From positions 806,001 to 870,000 of the forward strand of contig NZ_CP107254.1 in assembly GCF_029229925.1 (NCBI RefSeq): a stretch of 64,000 nucleotides of DNA, read 5' to 3'. Made by a program: the position numbers and the translations under genes. The notes under the pieces are model-generated. The model made no database searches and was not told where the DNA came from. It worked only from the letters and a program-made list of their open reading frames with translations. Positions 45,585 through 54,345 of the stretch are shown here, one piece after another. Source of the stretch: Halorhabdus sp. BNX81 (GTDB lineage Archaea > Halobacteriota > Halobacteria > Halobacteriales > Haloarculaceae). Each line of letters starts with the position of its first letter. Within the stretch, counting starts at the first letter, position 1.

Positions 45585-46808
45585 ATGAAGACGATCAAGG
45601 ACAGCGTGCACGACTACATCGAGGTCGAGGGCGTGGCGCTGTCGCTGCTGGATACGCCGCCACTCCAGCGACTCCGACACGTGAGCCAACTCGGCACGGT
45701 CACGCTGGTGTATCCCTCAGCCAACCACACCCGCTTCGAACACAGCCTTGGCGTCTATCATCTCGCCGATCAGGCGCTGGCCCACCTCGGTATCTCCGGC
45801 CAGCAGGCCGAACGGGTTCGGGCGGCTGCGCTGTTGCACGACGTGGGTCACGGCCCCTACAGCCACAACGTCGAGGGGTTGATTCATCGCCACACGGGCA
45901 AGTACCACGACGACGTCCACGACCTGATCGGCGACGGCGAGGTCGCACGGGTCCTGACCGAGCACGGCTTGAACCCCGATGCCGTCGCCGACCTCGTGGC
46001 TGGGGACGGTGAACTCGGCCAACTCGTCTCCGGCGAACTCGACGTCGACCGGATGGACTATCTCGTCCGGGATGCCCACCATACGGGTGTTCCCTACGGT
46101 ACGATCGACCACGGGCGGCTGGTTCGGGAACTGCGCTTCCGGGACGGGGAGCTGGTGCTCGCGGAGGGCAACGTCCAGACGGCCGAGAGCCTCCTGCTCG
46201 CCCGCGCGCTGATGACGCCGACGGTGTACAGCCATCACGTTGCCCGCATCGCCAAGGCGATGCTCCGGCGTGCCAGTGCCCGGCTTCTCGAAGCGACGGA
46301 GACGGCCCCCGCGACGTTCCGGCGGATGGACGACGCGGAACTGCTCGTGACGCTCCGCTCGACCGCGGAGACGGCCGAGATCGGGCGGCGGTTGACCTAC
46401 CGCGACCTCTACAAGCGAGCGGTCTGGGCCGAACGCGGCGCTGTCCCCGAGGATCTGCTGGAGATGGAGCAAGCGGCGATCCGCGAGCGAGAGCGGGATA
46501 TCGCCGAAGAGGCGGGCGTCGATCCGGCGGCAGTGATTCTCGACGTGCCACCGGACCCCTCGATGGCCGAGTCGAGTTCGCGTGTGCTCGTCAACGGGAC
46601 TGTGCGACGCCTCGACGAACAGTCGACGCTCGTCCGGGCGCTACAGGCGGCCCAGCGCGACCGCTGGCGACTCGGCGTCTACGCCCCACGGGACGCCCGC
46701 GAGCGCGTCGGCGACGCCGCCGTGCGGACGCTCGGGCTCGACATCGACGGCGCACGCGTCACCGACACGCCCCGGGGCATTCACGCGACGTTGGACGAGT
46801 TCGAGTGA
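45585..46808 (+). CDS. HD-domain phosphohydrolase (dNTPase/SAMHD1-like)
   Basis: 407 residues starting MKTIKDSVHDYIEVEG. HD-superfamily metal ligands: His53 in TRFEHSLGVYHLA, His85-Asp86 in LLHDVGHGPYSHNVE, and the distal Asp in GELDVDRMDYLVRDA. Similar to YdhJ/SAMHD1-like nucleotide phosphohydrolases. The C-terminal third (residues 280-407) is helical and charged. The start follows 40 bp of non-coding sequence. Confidence 0.9.
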   Translation: MKTIKDSVHDYIEVEGVALSLLDTPPLQRLRHVSQLGTVTLVYPSANHTRFEHSLGVYHLADQALAHLGISGQQAERVRAAALLHDVGHGPYSHNVEGLIHRHTGKYHDDVHDLIGDGEVARVLTEHGLNPDAVADLVAGDGELGQLVSGELDVDRMDYLVRDAHHTGVPYGTIDHGRLVRELRFRDGELVLAEGNVQTAESLLLARALMTPTVYSHHVARIAKAMLRRASARLLEATETAPATFRRMDDAELLVTLRSTAETAEIGRRLTYRDLYKRAVWAERGAVPEDLLEMEQAAIRERERDIAEEAGVDPAAVILDVPPDPSMAESSSRVLVNGTVRRLDEQSTLVRALQAAQRDRWRLGVYAPRDARERVGDAAVRTLGLDIDGARVTDTPRGIHATLDEFE

Positions 46809-46878
46809 CGGTTCGTCGCTCGGCCCGAGCTTTGCACTCTCGAAACTGTCAAACCCCGCTTACCCCAACGCACTGAAT

Positions 46879-47898
46879 ATGCAACTGGAAGGGACGGTTC
46901 TTCGCGGGCGGGACTTCGAGCCGGTTGAAGGCCGCGTCGTCGTCGAGGACGGTGAGATCACCGCCGTCGAGGAGACCACTACACACAGCGAGAAGATCAT
47001 TCTCCCGGCGTTCGTCAACGCCCACACGCACATCGGCGATTCGATCGCCAAGGAGGCCGGGGCCGGCCTCAGCCTCGACGAACTCGTCGCCCCGCCCGAC
47101 GGGCTGAAACACCAGCTACTCCGGGAGGCCAGCCAGGACGAACTGATCGCCGCCATGCGGCGCTCGCTTTCCGTTATGGAACGGGCCGGAACCGGGGCGT
47201 TCGTCGAGTTCCGGGAGGGCGGCGTTGCGGGCGTCGAGGCGATCGAGGCGGCGCTCGACGGACTCGCTATCGAGGGCGTCATCCTGGGTCGGGAGACGAT
47301 CGATGCGATGGCGGCCGCCGACGGGTTCGGGGCCAGCGGGGCGCGCGACGGGGAGTTTGGCGCCGAACGCACGGCGACCCGTGAGGCGGACAAGCTCTTT
47401 GGCATTCACGCCGGCGAGCGCGACAGCGACGACGTCAATCCCGCGCTGGACCTCGATCCTGACTTTCTCGTCCACATGGTCCATCTCGAAGCCCTCCACT
47501 ACGAGCGCCTCGACGACGAGAAGGTCCCAGTCGTCCTCTGTCCGCGCTCGAACCTCGTCACCGACGCCGGCGTCGCGCCGGCACGGGAGTTGCTCGACCG
47601 CACGACGGTCGCACTCGGTACGGACAACGTGATGCTCAACAGCCCGTCGATGTTCCGCGAGATGGAGTTCGCCGCCAAACTCTACGATATCTCCGCGCGT
47701 GAGGTTCTCGGCATGGCGACCGTCGCCGGAGCCGAAATCGCCGGCCTGAACGCCGGCGTGATCGAAGCAGGCAGGGACGCCCGACTGATCGTGCTCGACG
47801 GCGATTCGGACAATCTCGCCGGTGCGGAAGATGTCGTCCGTGCGGTCGTCCGCCGGGCCGGCGTCGATGACGTGACCGACGTGATTCTCGGCGACTGA
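46879..47898 (+). CDS. amidohydrolase family protein (metal-dependent deaminase-like)
   Basis: 339 residues. Zinc motif ILPAFVNAHTHIGDS (His-x-His), FGIHAGERDSDD (third His), LVHMVHLEALHYERL, VVLCPRSNLVTDAGVAP, and TVALGTDNVMLNSPSMFRE (Asp). This layout matches the adenosine/cytosine-deaminase-like branch of the superfamily (S-adenosylhomocysteine deaminase/TRZ type). Substrate not readable. Starts MQLEGTVLRGRDFEP at 46879. Confidence 0.87.
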   Translation: MQLEGTVLRGRDFEPVEGRVVVEDGEITAVEETTTHSEKIILPAFVNAHTHIGDSIAKEAGAGLSLDELVAPPDGLKHQLLREASQDELIAAMRRSLSVMERAGTGAFVEFREGGVAGVEAIEAALDGLAIEGVILGRETIDAMAAADGFGASGARDGEFGAERTATREADKLFGIHAGERDSDDVNPALDLDPDFLVHMVHLEALHYERLDDEKVPVVLCPRSNLVTDAGVAPARELLDRTTVALGTDNVMLNSPSMFREMEFAAKLYDISAREVLGMATVAGAEIAGLNAGVIEAGRDARLIVLDGDSDNLAGAEDVVRAVVRRAGVDDVTDVILGD

Positions 47899-47984
47899 AC
47901 ACATTTTGGCGGATATCGACCCTTCAACTCATCTGGCTTACATTAGCTCTTAAGCCGGATGCCGGCGTACATACATAGACAATC

Positions 47985-48443
47985 ATGTATGATCGAATTT
48001 TGGTTCCGACTGATGGGTCAGACGGCATCGAGCCCGTGATCGAGCACGCCCTGGAACTGGCAGCGGTTCACAACGCGACCGTCCACGGACTGTACGTCTT
48101 GGATACGGCGACGATGAGTCGAATGCCGATGGACACGTCCTGGGAAGCCGTCTCCGGCATGTTACGCGAGGAGGCAGAGCAAGCGCTCACAGAGATCGAG
48201 GAGCTGGCCGGCGAGGCTGTGACGGTCGAGACGACATTGGTCGAGGGGGCACCCAGCCGGGAAATCGTCGCCCGTGCCGAAAACGCGGCCGTCGACCTGA
48301 TCGTCATGGGCACCCACGGCCGGGGCGGGCTCAATCGACTCCTCCTGGGCAGTGTCGCCGAGCGCGTGATCCGGTCTGCGCCAGTGCCGGTGTTGACCTA
48401 TCGGGTCGGCGAACCGCCGGAAGTACGCAGTCCTGAAGAATGA
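47985..48443 (+). CDS. universal stress protein, UspA family
   Basis: 152 residues: YDRILVPTDGSDGIEPVIEH, VDLIVMGTHGRGGLNRLLLG and SVAERVIRSAPVPVLTYR, with the ATP-binding G-x2-G-x9-G-S pattern. Full length, single domain. Stress signalling role by family. Confidence 0.94.
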   Translation: MYDRILVPTDGSDGIEPVIEHALELAAVHNATVHGLYVLDTATMSRMPMDTSWEAVSGMLREEAEQALTEIEELAGEAVTVETTLVEGAPSREIVARAENAAVDLIVMGTHGRGGLNRLLLGSVAERVIRSAPVPVLTYRVGEPPEVRSPEE

Positions 48444-48522
48444 TGTGACGGGAGCGTTCACCCCGGAGTGACGCGACTGCTCGGTTCAGCGGTCGTTGAA
48501 AAGTCGGGCCGCGAATCGGCGA

Positions 48523-49005
48523 TCAGTGATCGCCGGTGTCTTCGTAGACCCACTCGGCGTCGGCGCGCTCGTAGTCGACCAGTTCCTCGTCGTCGAAGAA
48601 CAGCTCGATCTCGCGCTCGTTCGCTCCGGGGTCCTCGTTGTCCGAGCCGTGGATGATGTTGTGCCCCAGATCGAGCCCGTAGTCGCCCCGGATCGTGCCG
48701 GGGGCGGCCTCGGCGGGATCGGTCGCGCCCATCATCTGGCGGACCTGCCGCGTCGCGTCGGCACCTTCCCAGACCATCGCCATGACCGGTCCGGAGGTGA
48801 TGAACTCGACGAGCCCGTCGAAGAAGGGCTTGTCTTCGTGTTCGCCGTAGTGCTCGTGAGCGAGGTCCTCGTCGATCTGCATGAACTTCGCGCCGACGAG
48901 TTTCAGGCCGCGCTCTTCGAGTCGGGAGACGATTTCGCCGATGAGTCCGCGCTGGACAGCGTCGGGCTTGGCCATGACGAACGTGCGCTCGTCGTGATGG
49001 CTCAT
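48523..49005 (-). CDS. ndk: nucleoside diphosphate kinase
   Basis: 160 residues, slightly longer than the usual 150 through its acidic tail. [20 protein letters not shown] at the start and the active-site His in [20 protein letters not shown] (family NxxHGSDS). Transfers gamma-phosphate among NTPs. Last gene of the L7Ae-S28e-L24e-Ndk operon, overlapping the L24e stop by 4 bases (ATGA). Confidence 0.97.
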   Translation of the reverse strand: MSHHDERTFVMAKPDAVQRGLIGEIVSRLEERGLKLVGAKFMQIDEDLAHEHYGEHEDKPFFDGLVEFITSGPVMAMVWEGADATRQVRQMMGATDPAEAAPGTIRGDYGLDLGHNIIHGSDNEDPGANEREIELFFDDEELVDYERADAEWVYEDTGDH

Positions 49006-49412
49006 GCGTCAGCCTCCGTCGGCTCCTCGGCTTCGGCGTCATCTCCGGATTCGTCGGCGTCCGCAGATTCAGCGTCTTCGGTAGCGTCGTCTTCGGCCCC
49101 GTCCACCTCACCCTCGTCGTCTACGGATTCGGCGTCCTCGGTCTCCTCGTCGGCTTCGGACGCTTCGGCCTCGACGCTTTCCTCGACTTGCTCGGCGTCG
49201 TCGTCCGATTCCTGCTCGGGAGTCGTTTCGCCGCCGGGGCCGCGACCGGCCTCCGTCCAGGAGAGATCGCGTGCCTCCCGACCGAGGTCGGCGTTCTTCT
49301 CGCATTTCGACGAACAGAAGTGGATCGTCGTCCCGTTCTTCCGGACGAACATCGTCCCGGTGCCGGGCTCGATGTCCGCGCCGCAGTAGTCACATTCGCG
49401 TGTCTGTGGCAT
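49002..49412 (-). CDS. rpl24e: 50S ribosomal protein L24e with long acidic tail
   Basis: 136 residues starting [19 protein letters not shown]. The L24e zinc finger has cysteines at 7, 10, 33 and 37 (CDYC and CSSKC), the domain ending around DLSWT (residue 53). After it comes an 80-residue low-complexity tail almost entirely of Glu, Asp, Ala, Ser and Thr. Archaeal L24e is usually about 60-70 residues, so the tail doubles the protein. The start overlaps the S28e stop by one base. Confidence 0.9.
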   Translation of the reverse strand: MPQTRECDYCGADIEPGTGTMFVRKNGTTIHFCSSKCEKNADLGREARDLSWTEAGRGPGGETTPEQESDDDAEQVEESVEAEASEADEETEDAESVDDEGEVDGAEDDATEDAESADADESGDDAEAEEPTEADA

Positions 49413-49639
49413 TATTGGCCTCCGATGGCGTCCGCCTCGCGTGCGGTCTCGCGCAGCTGGAGGACGTCCCCCTCGCGCACGGCACCGAGCACGTTGCGGG
49501 TGATGATTCGGCCCTTGTTCTCGCCCTCGCGGATGCGGCACTTGACCTGCATGGCCTCGCCGTGCATCCCCGTCCGGCCCACGACCTCGATGACCTCCGC
49601 GGGCGTGGATCCGTCGTCGGTGGACTCCTCAGCGCTCAT
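49412..49639 (-). CDS. rps28e: 30S ribosomal protein S28e
   Basis: 75 residues: [59 protein letters not shown]. Complete. It follows L7Ae by 11 bp and overlaps the L24e start by one base (TAATG). Confidence 0.97.
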   Translation of the reverse strand: MSAEESTDDGSTPAEVIEVVGRTGMHGEAMQVKCRIREGENKGRIITRNVLGAVREGDVLQLRETAREADAIGGQ

Positions 49640-49650
49640 GCGTGATCACC

Positions 49651-50013
49651 TCAGCGGAGGTCCTCGACCTTCCCGGCGATGTCCTCGACGTCGCCGTCGG
49701 CGTCGCCCGAATCGACGATGGCGGCCGCCGCGGAGCCGACTTCGAGGCCCGCCGCGTGACCGAGATCGTCCTGGGCGCCGACGAAGAGATACGGGACGTC
49801 CTTCTCGTCAGCGAGCTCCGGAATGTGCATCACGATCTCCTCCGGCTGAACGTCCTCGGCGACGACGACGAGCTCGGCGTTGCCGCGCTCGATCGCCTTG
49901 GTCGTCTCGTTGGTTCCTTTCTTTACTCCACCTGTGTCTCGCGCGATCTCGAGCGCCTCGAGGGCGTCGTCTTCGAGATCCGCGGGAACATCGAAATCGA
50001 CGTATACTGGCAT
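49651..50013 (-). CDS. rpl7ae: 50S ribosomal protein L7Ae
   Basis: 120 residues. Starts [20 protein letters not shown] and contains [20 protein letters not shown], the K-turn-binding motif, and [15 protein letters not shown]. Binds kink-turn RNA in rRNA, box C/D and H/ACA guide RNAs and RNase P. First gene of the operon; an in-frame start seven codons upstream is unlikely. Confidence 0.97.
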   Translation of the reverse strand: MPVYVDFDVPADLEDDALEALEIARDTGGVKKGTNETTKAIERGNAELVVVAEDVQPEEIVMHIPELADEKDVPYLFVGAQDDLGHAAGLEVGSAAAAIVDSGDADGDVEDIAGKVEDLR

Positions 50014-50298
50014 GGGTTGGATCACCTCCTGCACGTGGGCTCACACTCCCCCGCCGTCGGGACCGTCCCCGGACGGGCCGATCCCGGCGTCGCCCCGGAG
50101 ATCGAGGCGGCGCGAAAGTCCTAGATGGCTAGGAGTATCATCAACCCCGTGCAGGCTGTACCCGAACGTGGTCCGGCGGACGTAAAAGCGCTTTCGAAGC
50201 CGCACGGGCGTGTGAGCCCGCCACACGACCGTCGGGAGCCGCTGTCTCTCACCCGTTGGATCGATGGTTCCATGTGCGCACTCACCTATGGCGAAAGC

Positions 50299-52587
50299 AT
50301 GATCGAGGACGTGGTCGCCCCGCTCCGCGCGGAGGCCCGGAACGCCGGCGAACGCCGGCTACTTGTCATTCACGGCGATCCCGCAAGCACGCGATCGGCC
50401 GCCGCGACAGCCGTCCAAACGGTCCTCGACGCCGACGAAACCGTCAGTACCGTCAGTCCAGTCGCCCTCCTGGCTGGTGAATCCCCCGAACGGTCTCAGG
50501 CTGGACGTTTCGATCAGACTCACGTCGAACACCTCGAACCGGCTCATGCTGACCGCCTTCTCGGCCGAACCCGTGACGTGGTCGTCCTTGACTGCCACGA
50601 ACGGTGTGATCCCAGCGCCATCGGTTGCGTCGTCGGTGCGGTCGACGGTGGGGGCCTGCTCGTCTTGCTCGCCCCGCCGCTCGACCGGTGGCCCGACCGC
50701 CGGGACGCGTTCGACGAATCGCTTTCGGTCCCTCCATTCGACCGGGCGGACGTGACTGGACACTTCCGGTCCCGACTCGTCGAGACGCTTCGAGCCCATC
50801 CGGGGATCGCCATCGTCGACACCGAGCCGGATCGTGTCGAGCGGGACGGATTGACCCGTCCGGCCCCACGACTGGACGGCGACGACCCACCGGTTCCCGA
50901 CAGTCACACGTTTCCGAGCGCTGCCTACGACGCGTGCTTGACGGCGGATCAGGTCGCGTGTCTCTCGGCGCTCGAAGCTCTCCGTGAAGCGGGCAACGCT
51001 GTGGTGATCGAAGCTGACCGGGGTCGCGGGAAATCCAGCGCGGCCGGGCTAGCAGCCGGGAGTCTCGCCCTCGATGGCCAGGACGTGCTCGTAACTGCCC
51101 CCCAGTACCGGAGTGCAGGCGAACTATTCGCCCGCGTCGAAGAACTCGCGGCGGCAGTCGGCGTCCCGGTCGAACCCGATCAGGAATCCGGGCCGCGGGA
51201 GATTTCTGTCGGTGACGGGTGCGTGCGGTTCGAGTGTCCACCCGACGCGATCACTCACGCCGACGAACCCGACGCCGTGATCGTCGACGAGGCTGCAGCA
51301 CTGCCGGTTCGCCTTCTCGAAGCCTTCCTGGCCGCGCCTGCTGTCGCGTTCACGACAACCGTCCACGGCTACGAGGGTGCAGGACGGGGATTTTCCGTCC
51401 GGTTCCGGGATCGGCTGGCCGAGTCGGACGTGGCCGTGACCGAGCGGACGATGGACGAACCGATCCGGTACGCAGCGGGGGATCCGATCGAGGTCTGGGC
51501 CTTCCGGGCACTGTTGCTCGACGCACGCCCGCCGGTCGAGCAGTTGATCGCCGACGCGACGCCGGCCACTGTCGAGTACGCACGGATCGACTCCACCGAC
51601 TTGCTCGCGGACGAGCACCTGCTTCGGGAGGTCTTCGGGCTACTGGTCGTCGCGCACTACCGGACGGAACCCGCCGATCTCGCCCGGTTGCTTGACGCGC
51701 CGAACGTCACCGTGCGGGCACTCACTCACAATGGCCACGTGGTCTCGGTCGCCCTGCTGGCTCGGGAGGGGGGACTGTCGGCCGATCGGCGGGCTGAAAT
51801 GTACGAAGGTGCCCGCGTCGCGGGCAACATGATACCGGACGTGCTGACGAGCCAACTCCGGGACGAAGCCGCGGGGATGCCAGTCGGCCTGCGCGTGATG
51901 CGGATCGCCTCGCACGACGCCGTCCGGGGGCGGGGACTGGGATCACACCTGCTAACTGAGATCGAGAGCGAGTTCCGCGAGGACGTGGACTGGCTCGGCA
52001 CTGGGTACGGTGCGACGCCGCCACTCGTCGACTTCTGGGCGCAGAACGGGTACCGGTCAGTCCACCTCTCGACCTCGCGCAACGAGCGCAGCGGCGAGCA
52101 CTCCGCGATCATGCTGAAAGCGACTACAGCGGATGGCCGGGACCTGCTCGATCGGCACACCGAGTGGTTCCGCGACCGGATCGAGGGGACGCTGGCGGAT
52201 CCCCTCTCCGACCTCGATCCCGACATCGTCAGGGCCGTGCTTCGGACCGTCGACGGCACGCCGGACCTCGATCTCTCCGTGTTCGAATGGCGCGTACTTG
52301 CCGGGTCGCCCCACGGGGCTGGACTGTACGACACGGTGCCCGAGGCCTTCGGGAAACTGGCGCTGTGGTACTGCTCCGGGTCGCATGACGAACTCGGGCT
52401 CACGGACCGCCAGGAGCGATTGTTGGTCACGAAAGCCCTTCAACACCGGTCGTGGAGCGCCGTGACTGACCAGCTCGATTTTCATTCTCAGCGGGAGTGT
52501 ATGCGTACACTGGGCGCTACTGTCGGGGTGCTGGTCGACGCTACCGGTAACGACGTGGCACAGTCCGAGCGTGATCGATTCGGCTAA
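50299..52587 (+). CDS. tmcA: tRNA(Met) cytidine acetyltransferase TmcA
   Basis: 762 residues. Domain order: N-terminal DUF1726, RNA helicase-type ATPase with Walker A in IEADRGRGKSSAAGLAAG (about residue 238 on) and DEAA box in VIVDEAAALPVRLLEAFL, GNAT domain with MRIASHDAVRGRGLGSHLL, and C-terminal tRNA-binding part. It makes N4-acetylcytidine in tRNA and, in archaea, rRNA. The start MIEDVVAPLRAEARNAGERR matches the family; an ATG nine codons upstream (50272) is possible. Confidence 0.94.
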   Translation: MIEDVVAPLRAEARNAGERRLLVIHGDPASTRSAAATAVQTVLDADETVSTVSPVALLAGESPERSQAGRFDQTHVEHLEPAHADRLLGRTRDVVVLDCHERCDPSAIGCVVGAVDGGGLLVLLAPPLDRWPDRRDAFDESLSVPPFDRADVTGHFRSRLVETLRAHPGIAIVDTEPDRVERDGLTRPAPRLDGDDPPVPDSHTFPSAAYDACLTADQVACLSALEALREAGNAVVIEADRGRGKSSAAGLAAGSLALDGQDVLVTAPQYRSAGELFARVEELAAAVGVPVEPDQESGPREISVGDGCVRFECPPDAITHADEPDAVIVDEAAALPVRLLEAFLAAPAVAFTTTVHGYEGAGRGFSVRFRDRLAESDVAVTERTMDEPIRYAAGDPIEVWAFRALLLDARPPVEQLIADATPATVEYARIDSTDLLADEHLLREVFGLLVVAHYRTEPADLARLLDAPNVTVRALTHNGHVVSVALLAREGGLSADRRAEMYEGARVAGNMIPDVLTSQLRDEAAGMPVGLRVMRIASHDAVRGRGLGSHLLTEIESEFREDVDWLGTGYGATPPLVDFWAQNGYRSVHLSTSRNERSGEHSAIMLKATTADGRDLLDRHTEWFRDRIEGTLADPLSDLDPDIVRAVLRTVDGTPDLDLSVFEWRVLAGSPHGAGLYDTVPEAFGKLALWYCSGSHDELGLTDRQERLLVTKALQHRSWSAVTDQLDFHSQRECMRTLGATVGVLVDATGNDVAQSERDRFG

Positions 52588-52660
52588 CGCGGAGTGGATG
52601 AGGCGAACCAACTACCCAGCCAGTACGTTTTTCTCGGTCGATCAGCTAGCGGGGGTATTG

Positions 52661-52804
52661 ATGGACGGCGCGACTAACCAGATGATTCTTCGAGCGGCCG
52701 GTAGCGCGATCTGTGCTCACGGGGATGTGGATCCGACGATCAGGCCCTTACTCGGGGACACGTTCGTGCACCTGCGGGGATGGATGCCGGGGGTCGACGT
52801 GTGA
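52661..52804 (+). CDS. small protein coupled to the MATE gene
   Basis: 47 residues starting MDGATNQMILRAAGSAICAH and ending WMPGVDV. The stop TGA overlaps the MATE GTG (GTGA at 52801-52804), implying translational coupling. A T-rich ACGTTTTTC stretch about 30 bp upstream of the ATG could be its TATA region. No family recognised. The same frame is open for 30 more codons upstream. Confidence 0.5.
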   Translation: MDGATNQMILRAAGSAICAHGDVDPTIRPLLGDTFVHLRGWMPGVDV

Positions 52805-54276
52805 GCCTGTTCAAGGGCCAGTCCGAGCTAGAGCTGACCGAGGGCGGGATCCTGCGACCGCTGTTTTACCTCTCGCTGCCGATCGTCGTCACCAACCTGC
52901 TCCAGGTCGCCTACAACATCGCCGATACCTTCTGGCTGGCCGGGATCGCGGGCGAGGCCGGCACGGACGCGGTGGCGGGGATCACCTTCGCCTTCCCGAT
53001 CGTCTTCCTGCTCATCTCGATGGGGATGGGGCTGTCAGTGGCCGGGAGCGTCCTCGTTGCCCAACACACCGGAGCCGGCGAATCCGATCAGGCGTCCGTT
53101 GCGGCGTCCCAGACGGTCACCTGGGCGATCCTGGGGTCGGCGGTGCTGGGCCTGCTCGGCTTCCCGCTGGTCGGCCCGTTGATCGAGTTTCTGGGAGCGT
53201 CGCCGAGCGTACTCCCCGGCGCGCGAGCCTACATGCAGGTCATCTCGCTGGGGCTGCCGTTCATGTTCGGTTTCTTCGTGTTCATCGCCCTGATGCGCGG
53301 GGCCGGCGACACGATCACGCCGATGGTCGTCATGTTCGGGACGGTCGTGCTGAACATCGCCCTGGACCCGTTCCTTATCTACGGGTGGACGCTCGTCGAG
53401 AACGCGCCATTCGTGGGGACCGTCGCGTTCCCGCAACTCGGGATCCAGGGGGCGGCCATCGCGACCGTCTTCTCCCGCAGTCTGGCGATGATCGTCGGGC
53501 TGGCGATCATGTTCTCCGGCCGGCGGGGCGTCCCGATCGACCCACGGGCGATGGTCCCCGATCTGGGCTATTTGCGGACGCTGCTGCGGGTCGGGTTGCC
53601 GGCCAGCGTCGAGTCCACCGGCCGGGCGCTGTCGGTCAATGCCATGCTGCTCGTCGTCGGGACGTTCGCGGATCCGGTGGTCGCCGCCTTCGGCATCGGA
53701 ACGCGCGTGTTCTCGGTGATCTTCCTGCCGGCGATCGCCGTCGGGCGGGGGGTCGAGACGATGACCGGCCAGAACATCGGTGCGGGCAAGCCCGATCGGG
53801 CGGGAACGGCCGCCTACGCCGCCGCGAAGGTGATGTTCGCCATTCTGTCGATCCTCGGCCTGATCATCTTCCTCGTCCCGCGACCGATCGTCACACCGCT
53901 GTCTCCGAACGCCGAGGTGACTGCCATCGCCGTCGAGTTCATGCGCTACACCGCGCTTTCGTTCGGATTTATCGGTATCATCCGCGCGTTCTCGGGGAGT
54001 TTCCGCGGCGCCGGCAAGACCCTGATCGCCGCGGCGATCGCCGTCCTCACGCTCGGCGTCGTCCGCCTGTCGGTGGCTGCCGTCGCTTCCCAGTATTGGC
54101 TCGGCGTCCAGGGCATCTGGGCCGCCTTTTTCGTCTCGAACGTCGCCGGTGCCCTCATCGCCTGGCTGTGGTATCGCCGGGGGTCCTGGCGGGACGGCGA
54201 TGTCCGGGAGACGTCGGGGACCGGATCTGGAGGTCCCGTCGAAGACGAACCCGAACCGACCGTGGGCGACGACTGA
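52801..54276 (+). CDS. MATE family multidrug exporter
   Basis: 491 residues from a GTG at 52801. Twelve membrane helices in two similar halves of six: PLFYLSLPIVVTNLLQVAYN with NIADTFWLAGI, and the second half from LLRVGLPASVESTGRALSVN, with QNIGAGKPDRAG, a common MATE segment. Exports drugs or metabolites by Na+ or H+ antiport. The acidic cytoplasmic tail is halophilic. Substrate unknown. Confidence 0.93.
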   Translation: MSLFKGQSELELTEGGILRPLFYLSLPIVVTNLLQVAYNIADTFWLAGIAGEAGTDAVAGITFAFPIVFLLISMGMGLSVAGSVLVAQHTGAGESDQASVAASQTVTWAILGSAVLGLLGFPLVGPLIEFLGASPSVLPGARAYMQVISLGLPFMFGFFVFIALMRGAGDTITPMVVMFGTVVLNIALDPFLIYGWTLVENAPFVGTVAFPQLGIQGAAIATVFSRSLAMIVGLAIMFSGRRGVPIDPRAMVPDLGYLRTLLRVGLPASVESTGRALSVNAMLLVVGTFADPVVAAFGIGTRVFSVIFLPAIAVGRGVETMTGQNIGAGKPDRAGTAAYAAAKVMFAILSILGLIIFLVPRPIVTPLSPNAEVTAIAVEFMRYTALSFGFIGIIRAFSGSFRGAGKTLIAAAIAVLTLGVVRLSVAAVASQYWLGVQGIWAAFFVSNVAGALIAWLWYRRGSWRDGDVRETSGTGSGGPVEDEPEPTVGDD

Positions 54277-54345
54277 TCCGACCGGAACGACGTCACGTTC
54301 GAACCGAAACCTACTCCCGGGGCAGTCACCGATCTAGCGCCAGCA

